From: Candidatus Acidiflorens stordalenmirensis
GTDB lineage: Bacteria > Acidobacteriota > Terriglobia > Terriglobales > Acidobacteriaceae
DNA: 64,000 nt
Reading direction: 5' to 3'
NCBI GenBank assembly: GCA_003139995.1
Contig: PLIC01000132.1
Location: 4,900 to 68,899 of the forward strand
Positions 38,969 to 48,297 of the stretch are shown here, in pieces; within the stretch, counting starts at the first letter, position 1, and every line of letters starts with the position of its first letter. The notes beneath the pieces were generated by a model. That model saw nothing but the letters and a program-made list of their open reading frames with translations, did not search any database and was not told the origin of the DNA. Both the position numbers and the translations under genes were made by a program.

Positions 38969-39066
38969 GACGAACCAGCGCCTCACTCACGCTGCAAGCA
39001 TTTGCGGGTAGCACCAGCGCCTGAGTCGTGAGATACAATTCTGCGGAACCTTTCAAGAGGTAACCC

Positions 39067-40158
39067 TTGAGATTCGTCAGTCCTGCTCTGAAGCACATCG
39101 TCTTTCCCGCCTTGTCCTGGAGCGGGTACCTCCGCTACACGGCAGGTGCTGGTCCAGCGGTCGTGACATACCATGGCGTGTTCCCAGCCAGATACGAGGT
39201 CAGGAATCCGGCTTTGGACGGCAACCTAGTGCATACCGATTCGCTGCGGCGCCAGCTGCAGCTTCTGAAGAAGCGCTACCGCGTGATCTCCCCCGAAGAC
39301 TTCCTCCGTTGGTCCGAGGAAGAGCTGTCACTTCCGCCGCATTCGATATTGCTGACTTGTGACGACGCGCTGCGGAACACGCTGACGGAAATGGTTCCCA
39401 TACTGCAGGAGCTTGGCCTGTCTTGCCTCTTCTTCGCCACCGGCGCGTCCGCCGAGGAGACGCCGTCCATGCTCTGGTATGAGGAACTCTATCTGATGTT
39501 GTTGGACGCCAGCGAGTCCATCACTGTCAGCATTCCCGAAGCCGGCGTTAGCATTGGCCCAATTGCGCCGAACAGGAAACACTCGTGTTGGTGGAACTTG
39601 GTCGAACGGCTTTCGCAGTTCGATAGAGAACTCAGACGCAGATTCCTCGATCAAGTCCGCGACCAGCTCGGGCTTTCAGAAGATTGGGGAACGCGCCTCG
39701 TCGAGAATTCAACCGTGGCCTGCAGATTTCTTACGTTAGATCGAGAGGGGCTACGGCAACTGGTCGCTGCGGGAATGACGATCGGCGCCCATTCTCTCTC
39801 GCACCCGATTCTCGCGCGGGCACCCGAAGGATTGGCTTGGCGGGAGATCTCCGAAAGCCGGAGTGTTCTTGAGAAGGCTCTGGGGCTGACGGTGTGGGCC
39901 TTTGGGTATCCCTTCGGCAATGCCGCTACGGTCACAGGACGAGATTTGCGGCTGGCGGAGGAGGCAGGTTTCCGCTGCGCCTTTATGAACATCGGAGGCG
40001 GGTTTGGCGCGAAGATCAATCGCTTCGCCGTGCCGCGCGTCCACGTGACCGCCGACATGAGCTTGTTTGAGTTTGAGGCCCACATCTCGGGTTTCTACCG
40101 CTCCATGCGCAAGAGGCTGCTGGGCGGCGATGAACTGGAAGCGGTCGTGGGCGCTTAA
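39067..40158 (+). CDS. Polysaccharide deacetylase family protein
   Basis: VTYHGVFPARYEV, SILLTCDDALRNTLTEMVPILQELGLSCLFFATG, IGAHSLSHPILA. Confidence 0.88.
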   Translation: MRFVSPALKHIVFPALSWSGYLRYTAGAGPAVVTYHGVFPARYEVRNPALDGNLVHTDSLRRQLQLLKKRYRVISPEDFLRWSEEELSLPPHSILLTCDDALRNTLTEMVPILQELGLSCLFFATGASAEETPSMLWYEELYLMLLDASESITVSIPEAGVSIGPIAPNRKHSCWWNLVERLSQFDRELRRRFLDQVRDQLGLSEDWGTRLVENSTVACRFLTLDREGLRQLVAAGMTIGAHSLSHPILARAPEGLAWREISESRSVLEKALGLTVWAFGYPFGNAATVTGRDLRLAEEAGFRCAFMNIGGGFGAKINRFAVPRVHVTADMSLFEFEAHISGFYRSMRKRLLGGDELEAVVGA

Positions 40159-40425
40159 GAGCAAGCGACAAACTTTGGGCGGCAGCGACGGGTTAACCCG
40201 GGCGAGAGGCGCAACTTTTTTCTTATGAGGGGTAGCCTGCAAAGTTAGTTTGGGCCGCGGGGAATCCTCAGCTATCGGTCTTCCTCAGCTATACTAGCCA
40301 GCACAAGAACTTATCCGAAAAGCGAAGATTCTTCTGATTCAGGAAGGGTCCGATTAGGGACCGTCAAGACTGGCAGTGTGGCGCCCCGCGCGTGACTCGA
40401 AAGAAGAGATTTCGAAGGGACAAGA

Positions 40426-41430
40426 ATGGTGAATTGGCCGCAGGAATCGATACTGGTAACGGGTGGAACGGGGTCGTTTGGGAAGAAGTTTGTGGAGATC
40501 ATGCTGCGCGACTACCATCCTCAACGACTGGTGGTTTTCAGCCGCGACGAGTTGAAGCAGCATGAGATGAGAACGTCGGGCTTTGATCATCCCAGCCTGC
40601 GGTATTTCATTGGAGACGTTCGGGACGTGGACCGCTTGAAGCGCGCTCTGGCGGGCGTGACGGTGGTGGTGCACACAGCGGCACTCAAGCAGGTGCCGGC
40701 TTGCGAGTACAACCCGTTCGAAGCGATCCAGACGAATATCATGGGTGGGCGCAACGTGATTGATGCGGCCATTGATCAAGGCGTGCGCCGCATTCTGGCG
40801 CTCAGCACCGACAAGGCGGTGAATCCGATCAATCTGTACGGCGCCACCAAGCTCTGCGCGGAAAAAGTGTTTGTGCAGGCCAATGCCTATGCGGGCGCGA
40901 AAAATACGCGTTTTAGCTGCGCGCGCTACGGGAACGTGGTGGGGAGCCGCGGTAGCGTGATCCCGGTTTTTCTGGAACAGCGCCGACGCGGGAAGATCAC
41001 GATCACGGATCCGCGAATGACGCGATTCTGGCTGACGCTGGAGCAGGGCGTGAAGTTTGTGATCCGGTGCATCGAGCAGATGCACGGCGGCGAGATTTTT
41101 GTTCCGAAGATTCCGAGCATGCGGCTGGTGGACCTGGCGGAGACCGTCGCGCCCGGATGTGAGGTGGAGTACATCGGGATTCGTCCGGGAGAGAAGTTGC
41201 ATGAAGTGCTGGTCTCTGAGGACGAGTCGCGGCAAACGCTCGAAACTGAAGACATGTACGTGATACAGCCATCGCATCCGTGGTGGAAATCGGAAAACTG
41301 GGTGAATGCCAAGCCGCTTCCGGAAGGCTTTCGTTATTCAAGCGACACGAACGAACGCTGGCTGACGCGGCGTGAGTTGGAAGATTTGGTGACGCCGGAA
41401 ACTGCGGAGGCGGTGCCGACGTCCGCCTAG
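40426..41430 (+). CDS. pseB: UDP-N-acetylglucosamine 4,6-dehydratase (inverting)
   Basis: ILVTGGTGSFGKKFVEIML, FSRDELKQHEM, LSTDKAVNPINLYGATKLCAEKVF. Confidence 0.95.
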   Translation: MVNWPQESILVTGGTGSFGKKFVEIMLRDYHPQRLVVFSRDELKQHEMRTSGFDHPSLRYFIGDVRDVDRLKRALAGVTVVVHTAALKQVPACEYNPFEAIQTNIMGGRNVIDAAIDQGVRRILALSTDKAVNPINLYGATKLCAEKVFVQANAYAGAKNTRFSCARYGNVVGSRGSVIPVFLEQRRRGKITITDPRMTRFWLTLEQGVKFVIRCIEQMHGGEIFVPKIPSMRLVDLAETVAPGCEVEYIGIRPGEKLHEVLVSEDESRQTLETEDMYVIQPSHPWWKSENWVNAKPLPEGFRYSSDTNERWLTRRELEDLVTPETAEAVPTSA

Positions 41431-41431
41431 C

Positions 41432-42652
41432 ATGAGCGCCTTACCCACAAAGCTGGAAACGCTCGCCATCCATGGGGGAACGCCCGTGCGGGAAACGTTG
41501 TTGCCCTACGGGCGGCAGAGTCTCAACGAAGAAGATATTCAGGCGGTCGTAGAAGTTTTGCGGTCCGACTGGCTGACGACCGGACCGAAAGTCGGCGAGT
41601 TTGAGGAGCGATTCGCAGCGTGGGTGGGAGCGAAGTGCGGGGTCAGCTTCAGTTCGGGCACGGCTGCGCTGCACGCGGCGGCCTTTGCAGCGGGACTCGG
41701 GCCGGGGGATGAGGCGATCACCACGCCCATGACTTTCTGCGCGACCGCGAATTGTGTGCTGTACCAGGGAGCGAAGCCCGTGTTCGCCGACGTGAGTGCA
41801 GACACACTGAATCTCGATCCCGGCGAAGTTGCAAAGAAGCTCTCTTCACGGACAAAGGCCATTCTTGCGGTCGACTATGCCGGGCACCCTGCGGATCTTG
41901 ATGCGCTGCTTGCGGTCACGCGGCAGCGTGGAATTCCACTGATTGAAGATGCCTGTCACGCGCTGGGCGCGAACTACCGCGGAAAGCGCGTGGGCGGCAT
42001 TTCGGATATGACCGTGTTCAGCTTTCACCCCGTGAAGCACCTGACCACCGGGGAAGGCGGTATGGTTACGACCAACGATGCGCGGCTGGCCGAGACGCTG
42101 CGGCGCTTTCGCAATCACGGCATCAGCAGCGAAGCGCGCGAGCGGCAGCAATCCGGGCAGTGGTTTTACGAGATGGTGCTGCTGGGCTTCAATTACAGGT
42201 TGACGGATATCGCTTGCGCGCTGGGACTGTCGCAGTTGGAAAAGCTGGATGTGAACCTGGCGCGGCGGCGAGAAATTGCGGCGCGATACACGGCGGCGTT
42301 CCGGGATTTGCCGGCGGTCATTGTCCCCACGGTGCGCGATGGCGTGAATCCGGCGTGGCATTTATATCCGATCCGGCTGAAACTGGAAATGTTGTTGGCG
42401 GGGCGTGGGGAAATCTTTCGAGCCCTGCGCGCGGAGAATATCGGCGTGAATGTTCACTACATCCCGGTGCATCGACATCCGTACTACCGCGAGCGCTTCA
42501 AGTCCAAGGAAGGTTATCCGGTGGCGGAGGGCACGTATGAGCGGCTGATCAGCCTGCCGATGTTTCATGCGATGACGGCGCAGGATGTGGAAGACGTGAT
42601 CCACGCGCTGCGAAAAGTTATGCTTCATTACGAAGGGGAGCGCTCGCATTAG
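41432..42652 (+). CDS. pseC: UDP-4-amino-4,6-dideoxy-N-acetyl-beta-L-altrosamine transaminase
   Basis: DegT fold, DACHALGANYRGKRVGGISDMTVFSFHPVKHLTTGEGGMVTTND; adjacent to pseB. Confidence 0.95.
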   Translation: MSALPTKLETLAIHGGTPVRETLLPYGRQSLNEEDIQAVVEVLRSDWLTTGPKVGEFEERFAAWVGAKCGVSFSSGTAALHAAAFAAGLGPGDEAITTPMTFCATANCVLYQGAKPVFADVSADTLNLDPGEVAKKLSSRTKAILAVDYAGHPADLDALLAVTRQRGIPLIEDACHALGANYRGKRVGGISDMTVFSFHPVKHLTTGEGGMVTTNDARLAETLRRFRNHGISSEARERQQSGQWFYEMVLLGFNYRLTDIACALGLSQLEKLDVNLARRREIAARYTAAFRDLPAVIVPTVRDGVNPAWHLYPIRLKLEMLLAGRGEIFRALRAENIGVNVHYIPVHRHPYYRERFKSKEGYPVAEGTYERLISLPMFHAMTAQDVEDVIHALRKVMLHYEGERSH

Positions 42653-42826
42653 CTCGAGACCCTGCGAAAAAAATAACTTCATGCCCCTGATTTCCGCGCA
42701 CGAGCAAAGTTGCGGGCGAGAAGGGAACTGCGCTACCTTGGAAACGAAAACAAGGATACCGCATTGCTTATCCGCTCAAAGGGAGAGCGGCTGTATGCGC
42801 ATTGGCCAATCCAGGCGGGAAGAGGC

Positions 42827-43555
42827 ATGAGGGTCATTGCCATTATCCAAGCGCGCATGGGCAGCACGCGGCTGCCGGGCAAGGTTCTCGAGGAGGTGGG
42901 CAGCCAAACGGTCCTGGCGCGAGTAGTCGAACGCACTCGCCGGGCAAAAAGGCTCGACGAAATCATGGTAGCGACCAGTGAGCTTCCGGCGGACGACGGG
43001 ATCTCGGCGACCTGTGCGCAGCGAGGATGGGCTTGTTTCCGAGGCAGCGAGAAGGATGTGCTCGACCGCTATTATCAGGCGGCACTGGTTTGCGGGGCTG
43101 AGGCAGTGGTACGAGTTACCTCGGATTGTCCGCTGATTGACCCGGAGGTCGTGGACTTGATTGTAGGCACGTTTCTCGATCAGCGAGTTGACTATGCCAC
43201 CAATGATTTTCCTCCTACATACCCTCGCGGCTTGGACGCTGAAGCATTCACCATGGCGGCGTTGACGCGTGCCTGGGGCAAAGCCAAAGAAACCTATCAG
43301 CGGGAGCATGTCACGCCGTTCTTCTATGAGAATCCGGAATTGTTTTCTGTGGCCTCGGTGCGCGCCGAGTCTGACTATAGCGGCTATCGTTGGACGCTGG
43401 ACACGCCGGAAGATTTGCAGCTAATACGCGAGATTTACCGGCGGTTTGATAACCGGGACGATTTCAGCTGGCGTGAGGTTCTGTCGCTCATGCAGCGTGA
43501 ACCGGAACTGGCCCTGATCAACGCACACGTGCTCCAGAAGTCCTATCAGGTCTGA
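42827..43555 (+). CDS. pseF: Pseudaminic acid cytidylyltransferase-like protein
   Basis: VIAIIQARMGSTRLPGKVLEEVG; between pseC and pseG; start at MRVIAII. Confidence 0.85.
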   Translation: MRVIAIIQARMGSTRLPGKVLEEVGSQTVLARVVERTRRAKRLDEIMVATSELPADDGISATCAQRGWACFRGSEKDVLDRYYQAALVCGAEAVVRVTSDCPLIDPEVVDLIVGTFLDQRVDYATNDFPPTYPRGLDAEAFTMAALTRAWGKAKETYQREHVTPFFYENPELFSVASVRAESDYSGYRWTLDTPEDLQLIREIYRRFDNRDDFSWREVLSLMQREPELALINAHVLQKSYQV

Positions 43556-44616
43556 TGCCTCCAGGAACTCTCATCATACGCGCGGATGCCAACGTCTCCA
43601 TTGGTATTGGCCACGTCATGCGCTGCCTTGGGATTGCCCAAGCTTGGCAGGATATTGGCGGCAAGTGTCTGCTCGCAGCCTATGATCTGAATCCATCCAT
43701 GGAAGGACGAGTCCGTTCGGAAGGAATCGCCGTAATCAACCCTAAAAAGGGTGACGGCGGATCGGAGGATGCCAGCGAGCTCGTGGAATTGGCACGACAG
43801 GAAAATGCTGAGTGGGTGGTCGTGGACGGATACCATTTCAACACCGCCTATCAGCGTGCTGTCAAAGCGGCGGGGTTCAAGCTTCTGTTCGCGGACGATT
43901 ATGGCCATGCCAGAAGCTATGTAGCCGACATTGTGCTGAACCAGAACGCAGGCGCGAGTGAAACGCTGTACCAACAACGAGAGCCTTATACCCAGCTCCT
44001 GCTGGGCCTGCATTATTTCGGGTTGCGTCGCGAATTTGAAAAATGGGGACGATGGGAGCGGAACATTCCGCAGGTAGCACGCAAGGTGCTAGTCAGCATG
44101 GGTGGTGCCGATCTCGACAACGTGAGTCTGCAAGTTCTGGAGGCGCTGCAAGCCGTCGAGAACGAGAATCTTGAGGTCGTTTTAGTGATTGGCGGGAACA
44201 ATCCACACCGTCAGTCTCTCGAACACGCAGCTTCGCTTTGCAACCTTCCCATCCGAGGGGAGACCAACCCGGCGCGTATGCCGGAGTTGATGGTTTGGTC
44301 GGAGTTTGCAGTTTCCGCAGGCGGCGGCACATGTTATGAGCTGGCTTTTTTGCAGGTGCCCATGTTGTTGATTACCATTGCCCAGAACCATGAGCACACC
44401 TGTCAAGTCCTTGCTGCGGAGGGTGCAGCGATTCATGCTGGCTGGTTTCATTCGCTTGACCGGAATCGGCTTGCGATGTCTATTCAAAAGGCCATCTTGG
44501 ACCGAGCCCTGCGCAAATCACTAATTGAGAACGGGCGCCGGCTGGTGGATGGCAAAGGAGCACAGCGTGTGGTGAAGAGTATGACGTCAGTGGGATCAAA
44601 CGGAATGTCCATGTGA
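43555..44616 (+). CDS. pseG: UDP-2,4-diacetamido-2,4,6-trideoxy-beta-L-altropyranose hydrolase
   Basis: IIRADANVSIGIGHVMRCLGIAQAWQDIGG; SMGGADLDN; SAGGGTCYELAFLQVPMLLIT. Confidence 0.93.
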   Translation: MPPGTLIIRADANVSIGIGHVMRCLGIAQAWQDIGGKCLLAAYDLNPSMEGRVRSEGIAVINPKKGDGGSEDASELVELARQENAEWVVVDGYHFNTAYQRAVKAAGFKLLFADDYGHARSYVADIVLNQNAGASETLYQQREPYTQLLLGLHYFGLRREFEKWGRWERNIPQVARKVLVSMGGADLDNVSLQVLEALQAVENENLEVVLVIGGNNPHRQSLEHAASLCNLPIRGETNPARMPELMVWSEFAVSAGGGTCYELAFLQVPMLLITIAQNHEHTCQVLAAEGAAIHAGWFHSLDRNRLAMSIQKAILDRALRKSLIENGRRLVDGKGAQRVVKSMTSVGSNGMSM

Positions 44617-44623
44617 GCCAACC

Positions 44624-45724
44624 ATGAGCATGCTAGAAGAAATGAATCCTCCGGAGCACATCTGGGAAGTAGGAAGCGAGTTTCATTGGTGTGATTTACC
44701 ACAGCCACCGTTTCTTCCCTGGCCTGCGGAAGTTCGCTGGTATTTGTTGGCGCGACACGGCATCGCCGCGCTGATACAGTTGCACTCCGCGAAGAAACCA
44801 GCTCTATGGTTGCCCTCCTACTTCTGTCCGGAAGTGGCCGAAGCCTGCCGTTCGATTTGTGAACTGTTTGAATACCGTGACGATCCTCGTTGGCCAGAGC
44901 CAGATTGGAGTTCTTTGCACCCCGCGCACCATGATCTCGTCTTGGCGGTCAATTATTTCGGAGTGCGGAGTGGTATTTCGTGGCAGAATTGGCGGGTTAC
45001 CCATGAGTGCTTCTTAGTGGAAGATCACACCCAAGATCCATTCTCTCCATGGTGTTTGAATTCTGCCGCCGATTATGCCGTAGCCTCTTTACGCAAGACC
45101 ATGCCCATTCCAGATGGCGCTGTGATATGGTCGCCACGCGCGCTGGAACTGCCCCAGCAACCGGACAGCGAAGCTGGAGAATGGTCCGGTAGTGCTCTCA
45201 AGACTGCTGCCATGCTTTATAAGACCGAATATCTGCGCGGACAGGGAGGCGATGAGCTGAAGAGTCGTTTCCGCGATCTCCAGATGCGCGGCGAGCAGCG
45301 TATGCGGAGTAGCTCGATTTCAGCCGTGTCGCCGTACAGCCGGGCTTACATCGAAAACGGAATGCCGGAACATTGGCGAGTGCAGCGGCTGCGCAATGCC
45401 CGCTATCTCCTGAACCAGCTTCCTAAGCTGAAGTATGCAGACTTACTTTTTCAGGAATGGCCTGAGGGAGCGGTTCCATTCGTGCTGTTATTACTCTTTC
45501 ATTCGCAAAACGAACGTGATAACTGCCAGGCATGCCTGCAACGTCAAAGAATTTACTGTCCTGTCCATTGGGCTTGCCAGACGGAGAACATCGAGGCAAT
45601 TGATTTGTGCGCGCGCATCCTGAGCCTACCCATTGACCAACGTTATGCGGAGAACGAAATGGAGCGCATTGCTGCTGCTCTTAACGCATATGCCGAGGCA
45701 AACGTGGCGGGCGCAATACTATAA
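44624..45724 (+). CDS. PLP-dependent aminotransferase-fold (DegT-like) protein
   Basis: LVEDHTQDPFSPWCLNSAADYAVASLRKTMPIPDGAVIWSP resembles a PLP-lysine loop; 366 aa. Confidence 0.6.
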   Translation: MSMLEEMNPPEHIWEVGSEFHWCDLPQPPFLPWPAEVRWYLLARHGIAALIQLHSAKKPALWLPSYFCPEVAEACRSICELFEYRDDPRWPEPDWSSLHPAHHDLVLAVNYFGVRSGISWQNWRVTHECFLVEDHTQDPFSPWCLNSAADYAVASLRKTMPIPDGAVIWSPRALELPQQPDSEAGEWSGSALKTAAMLYKTEYLRGQGGDELKSRFRDLQMRGEQRMRSSSISAVSPYSRAYIENGMPEHWRVQRLRNARYLLNQLPKLKYADLLFQEWPEGAVPFVLLLLFHSQNERDNCQACLQRQRIYCPVHWACQTENIEAIDLCARILSLPIDQRYAENEMERIAAALNAYAEANVAGAIL

Positions 45725-45735
45725 GCTGACGCGAT

Positions 45736-46482
45736 ATGAAGATCGCAATCTCCCAACCCACATACCTCCCATGGCTTGGCTATTTCGACCTGGTCGACCA
45801 GGTGGACAAGTTTGTGCTGCTGGACACGGTGCAGTTTGAGAAGCAGTCGTGGCAGCAGCGAAACCGGATCAAGACCCCTACTGGGTTGGAGTGGCTGACC
45901 GTACCGGTGAAGATCAAGGGGCGCTCGACACAGATCATTGAAGAAGTTGAGATCGCCGCGCCGGAATTTTACAAAAGGCACCTCAATTTGGTACACGCTC
46001 ACTACCGGACAACACACTATTTCAAGGATTGTTTCCCGCAACTTTCGGCGATCTTGGAAGAATCCTGCCGGGACAGGCTGGCCGTACTGAACTTTCGTCT
46101 TATCGAGTGGCTAATGGCGTCTCTGGGCATTACCGTTCCCTTGATATTGTCTTCAACCCTGAAGGTCGAGGGCACACGCTCAGCTCTTAACCTGGCTATC
46201 TGTGAACGGCTCTGTGCCACGAAATACCATTCCGCCATTGGCTCCGCAGTTTACCTCTTGCCAGACGTAGATTTATTTGCACGTAAGGGCATTGAAGTCT
46301 GTTTTCAAAACTATGCGCACCCGGAATATCGGCAGCTCTTCCCGTCTTTCTGCCCGTACGCGTCAACTCTGGACCTGATCTTCAATGAGGGGCCGCGCTC
46401 GCTGGAGATTATCCGTAGTGGCCGGGGCAATCCGTTATCGCCCGCACAGGTTGCGCTGCAGCAGAACCCGGCCCAGAGATGA
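45736..46482 (+). CDS. WbqC family protein
   Basis: MKIAISQPTYLPWLGYFDLVDQVDKFVLLDTVQFEKQSWQQRNRIKTP. Confidence 0.92.
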   Translation: MKIAISQPTYLPWLGYFDLVDQVDKFVLLDTVQFEKQSWQQRNRIKTPTGLEWLTVPVKIKGRSTQIIEEVEIAAPEFYKRHLNLVHAHYRTTHYFKDCFPQLSAILEESCRDRLAVLNFRLIEWLMASLGITVPLILSSTLKVEGTRSALNLAICERLCATKYHSAIGSAVYLLPDVDLFARKGIEVCFQNYAHPEYRQLFPSFCPYASTLDLIFNEGPRSLEIIRSGRGNPLSPAQVALQQNPAQR

Positions 46483-46664
46483 GCGACGTAGGGTATTGCT
46501 AAATTTCATATTTTTCCCACGCGACCAATGGTCCGGCTCAAGCAGAAGCCGAACTCGCACCTTATCGCGTACCTGCTATTGGCGCTCAGCCGCTGGGATG
46601 AAGATGTACAATATTGATTTTCCGGTCGAGGATTGAGTCGGTGGCTTGGATGGCAAAATTACCT

Positions 46665-47425
46665 ATGTCGACAAAACCCGAACCGAAGGTGGTTGCGCAG
46701 TCTACGCCAAAAGAGCTGGCGCTCCGTGAACGCCTTCATACTTTCTTCGACGAATGTCCCATCCCGAAAAATGAATTGTTCACGAACCTGGGGCTTTTCC
46801 TCAATTGACAGACCCTATCCCGCATTTTGTTCATGCACGAGCTGTACCAAAGAATTGTGAACGTCCACGGAATCGTCGTGGAATTTGGAACTCGTTGGGG
46901 CCAGAACCTGGCACTATTCTCTTCATTTCGCGGTATATATGAACCATTCAACTACACGCGAAAAATAGTTGGATTCGATACATTTGAGGGTTTGGGTCGG
47001 TTTCCGCGCAAGACAAGCGGTCAGAGGGTGTAGTTGTGGGAGGATACGGCGTTTCCGAGAACTACGAAGCGTATCTTGATGGCATCCTGAGCTATCACGA
47101 ACAAGAAAGTCCGCTCGCCCACATTCGCAAATACCAGCTCGTAAAAGGCGATGCGGCCGTAACCGCGCCCAAGTATCTTAACGACAACCCGGAAACCATC
47201 ATCGCCCTTGCCTATTTCGATTTTGATCTTTATGAGCCCACGAAGAAGTGTTTAGAGCTCATTAAGGACTACGTAACTCGCGGCTCCGTGTTGGCATTTG
47301 ACGAATTGAATCATCCGGCATTCCCAGGAGAGACAATAGCGCTTCGAGAAGTCCTCGGTTTACAAAAGTACAGGATCGTGCGTTCTCCCTTGGCGCCTAC
47401 GCCTTCTTATATTGTGATCGAGTAG
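46665..47425 (+). pseudogene. TylF/MycF-like methyltransferase, disrupted
   Basis: In-frame TGA at 46806-46808, then a frame change near 46990; frames join as ..LFLN*QTLSRILFMHELYQRIVNVHGIVVEFGTRWGQNLALF..GFDTFEGfGSVSAQDKRSEGVVVGGYGVSENYEAYLDGIL.. Confidence 0.85.
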
Positions 47426-47501
47426 TGGATTGCTTGGCGGAGCCATCGCATTAGTCCGAAGGGGCTCAACCCGAGGGGCGACGAACGGAGACTGCTGATC
47501 G

Positions 47502-47578
47502 ACATTGTGGCCGAGCTGTCGGCGAATCATCGCCAGGACTCCAGCGGAAGTTGCGCTCCAGCAGAACCCAGCCCAGAG
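47502..47578 (+). pseudogene. Mosaic scar: 5' fragment of pseI joined to 3' fragment of wbqC
   Basis: 47502-47540 identical to 48443-48481 in pseI; 47540-47578 nearly identical to 46441-46479 at the wbqC 3' end. Confidence 0.85.
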
Positions 47579-47595
47579 TTCCATCGCGGGCGGGA

Positions 47596-48297
47596 CTACT
47601 TTTCGACCGTGATCAGCCAGTTGGAATTTGTGCCGCTACGGTTTCCGAAGGTTGTCTCAGTTTTCTCGAAGCTTACTTGGGCAAACTTGGCGAAGTACAC
47701 GGGCACCTCATCCGCTGCAAGGAAGTGCTGAGTGCTGTGAAGTTCGTTGGTCTCGGTGATGCTCAGTTGAAACGTATTGTGTTCGAGTCGTACTCCCTTG
47801 CCAAAGCGGTAGTCGTCGGTGGTCCTCAAGACTACAAAAGCTTTTCCTCCGGGGATAAGGATTCTGTGTACTTCCGCAAGGGCTTGTTTCATTTCATTTG
47901 CAGTGCCGTAGTAGAACACTCCGTAACTTAAGACGATGGCAAAACTGCAATCCATATAGGGAAGAGCAAGCATCGAAGCTTGCGACAGGCTCGCCTGCAA
48001 ACCCGCTTTCAGCAGCCGTTCGCGAGCCCGTTGCAGACCGACGAAGGAAATATCCATGCCAAACGCCTCGAACTCCAGCTCGGCAGCAAGTTTCGTATGG
48101 CGGCCGGCTCCCAATCCAATATCGAGGAACTGCACCGGGTGGTGTTTCTCCAGCAGTTCACGATTGGTCATCAGAAAACGGACGACATGATCGTTTGGAT
48201 AAATGGGACGGAAACGGGGTTTTTCGTGGAGCTGGTCCCAGTGTGAGGAGGAATCGAACATGTCAGGAGCATAACCGATTAAATACTTAAGATGCAC
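47596..48297 (-). CDS. SAM-dependent class I methyltransferase
   Basis: VQFLDIGLGAGRHTKLAAELEFEAFGMDIS; LPYMDCSFAIVLSYGVFYYGT. Confidence 0.88.
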   Translation of the reverse strand: MHLKYLIGYAPDMFDSSSHWDQLHEKPRFRPIYPNDHVVRFLMTNRELLEKHHPVQFLDIGLGAGRHTKLAAELEFEAFGMDISFVGLQRARERLLKAGLQASLSQASMLALPYMDCSFAIVLSYGVFYYGTANEMKQALAEVHRILIPGGKAFVVLRTTDDYRFGKGVRLEHNTFQLSITETNELHSTQHFLAADEVPVYFAKFAQVSFEKTETTFGNRSGTNSNWLITVEK

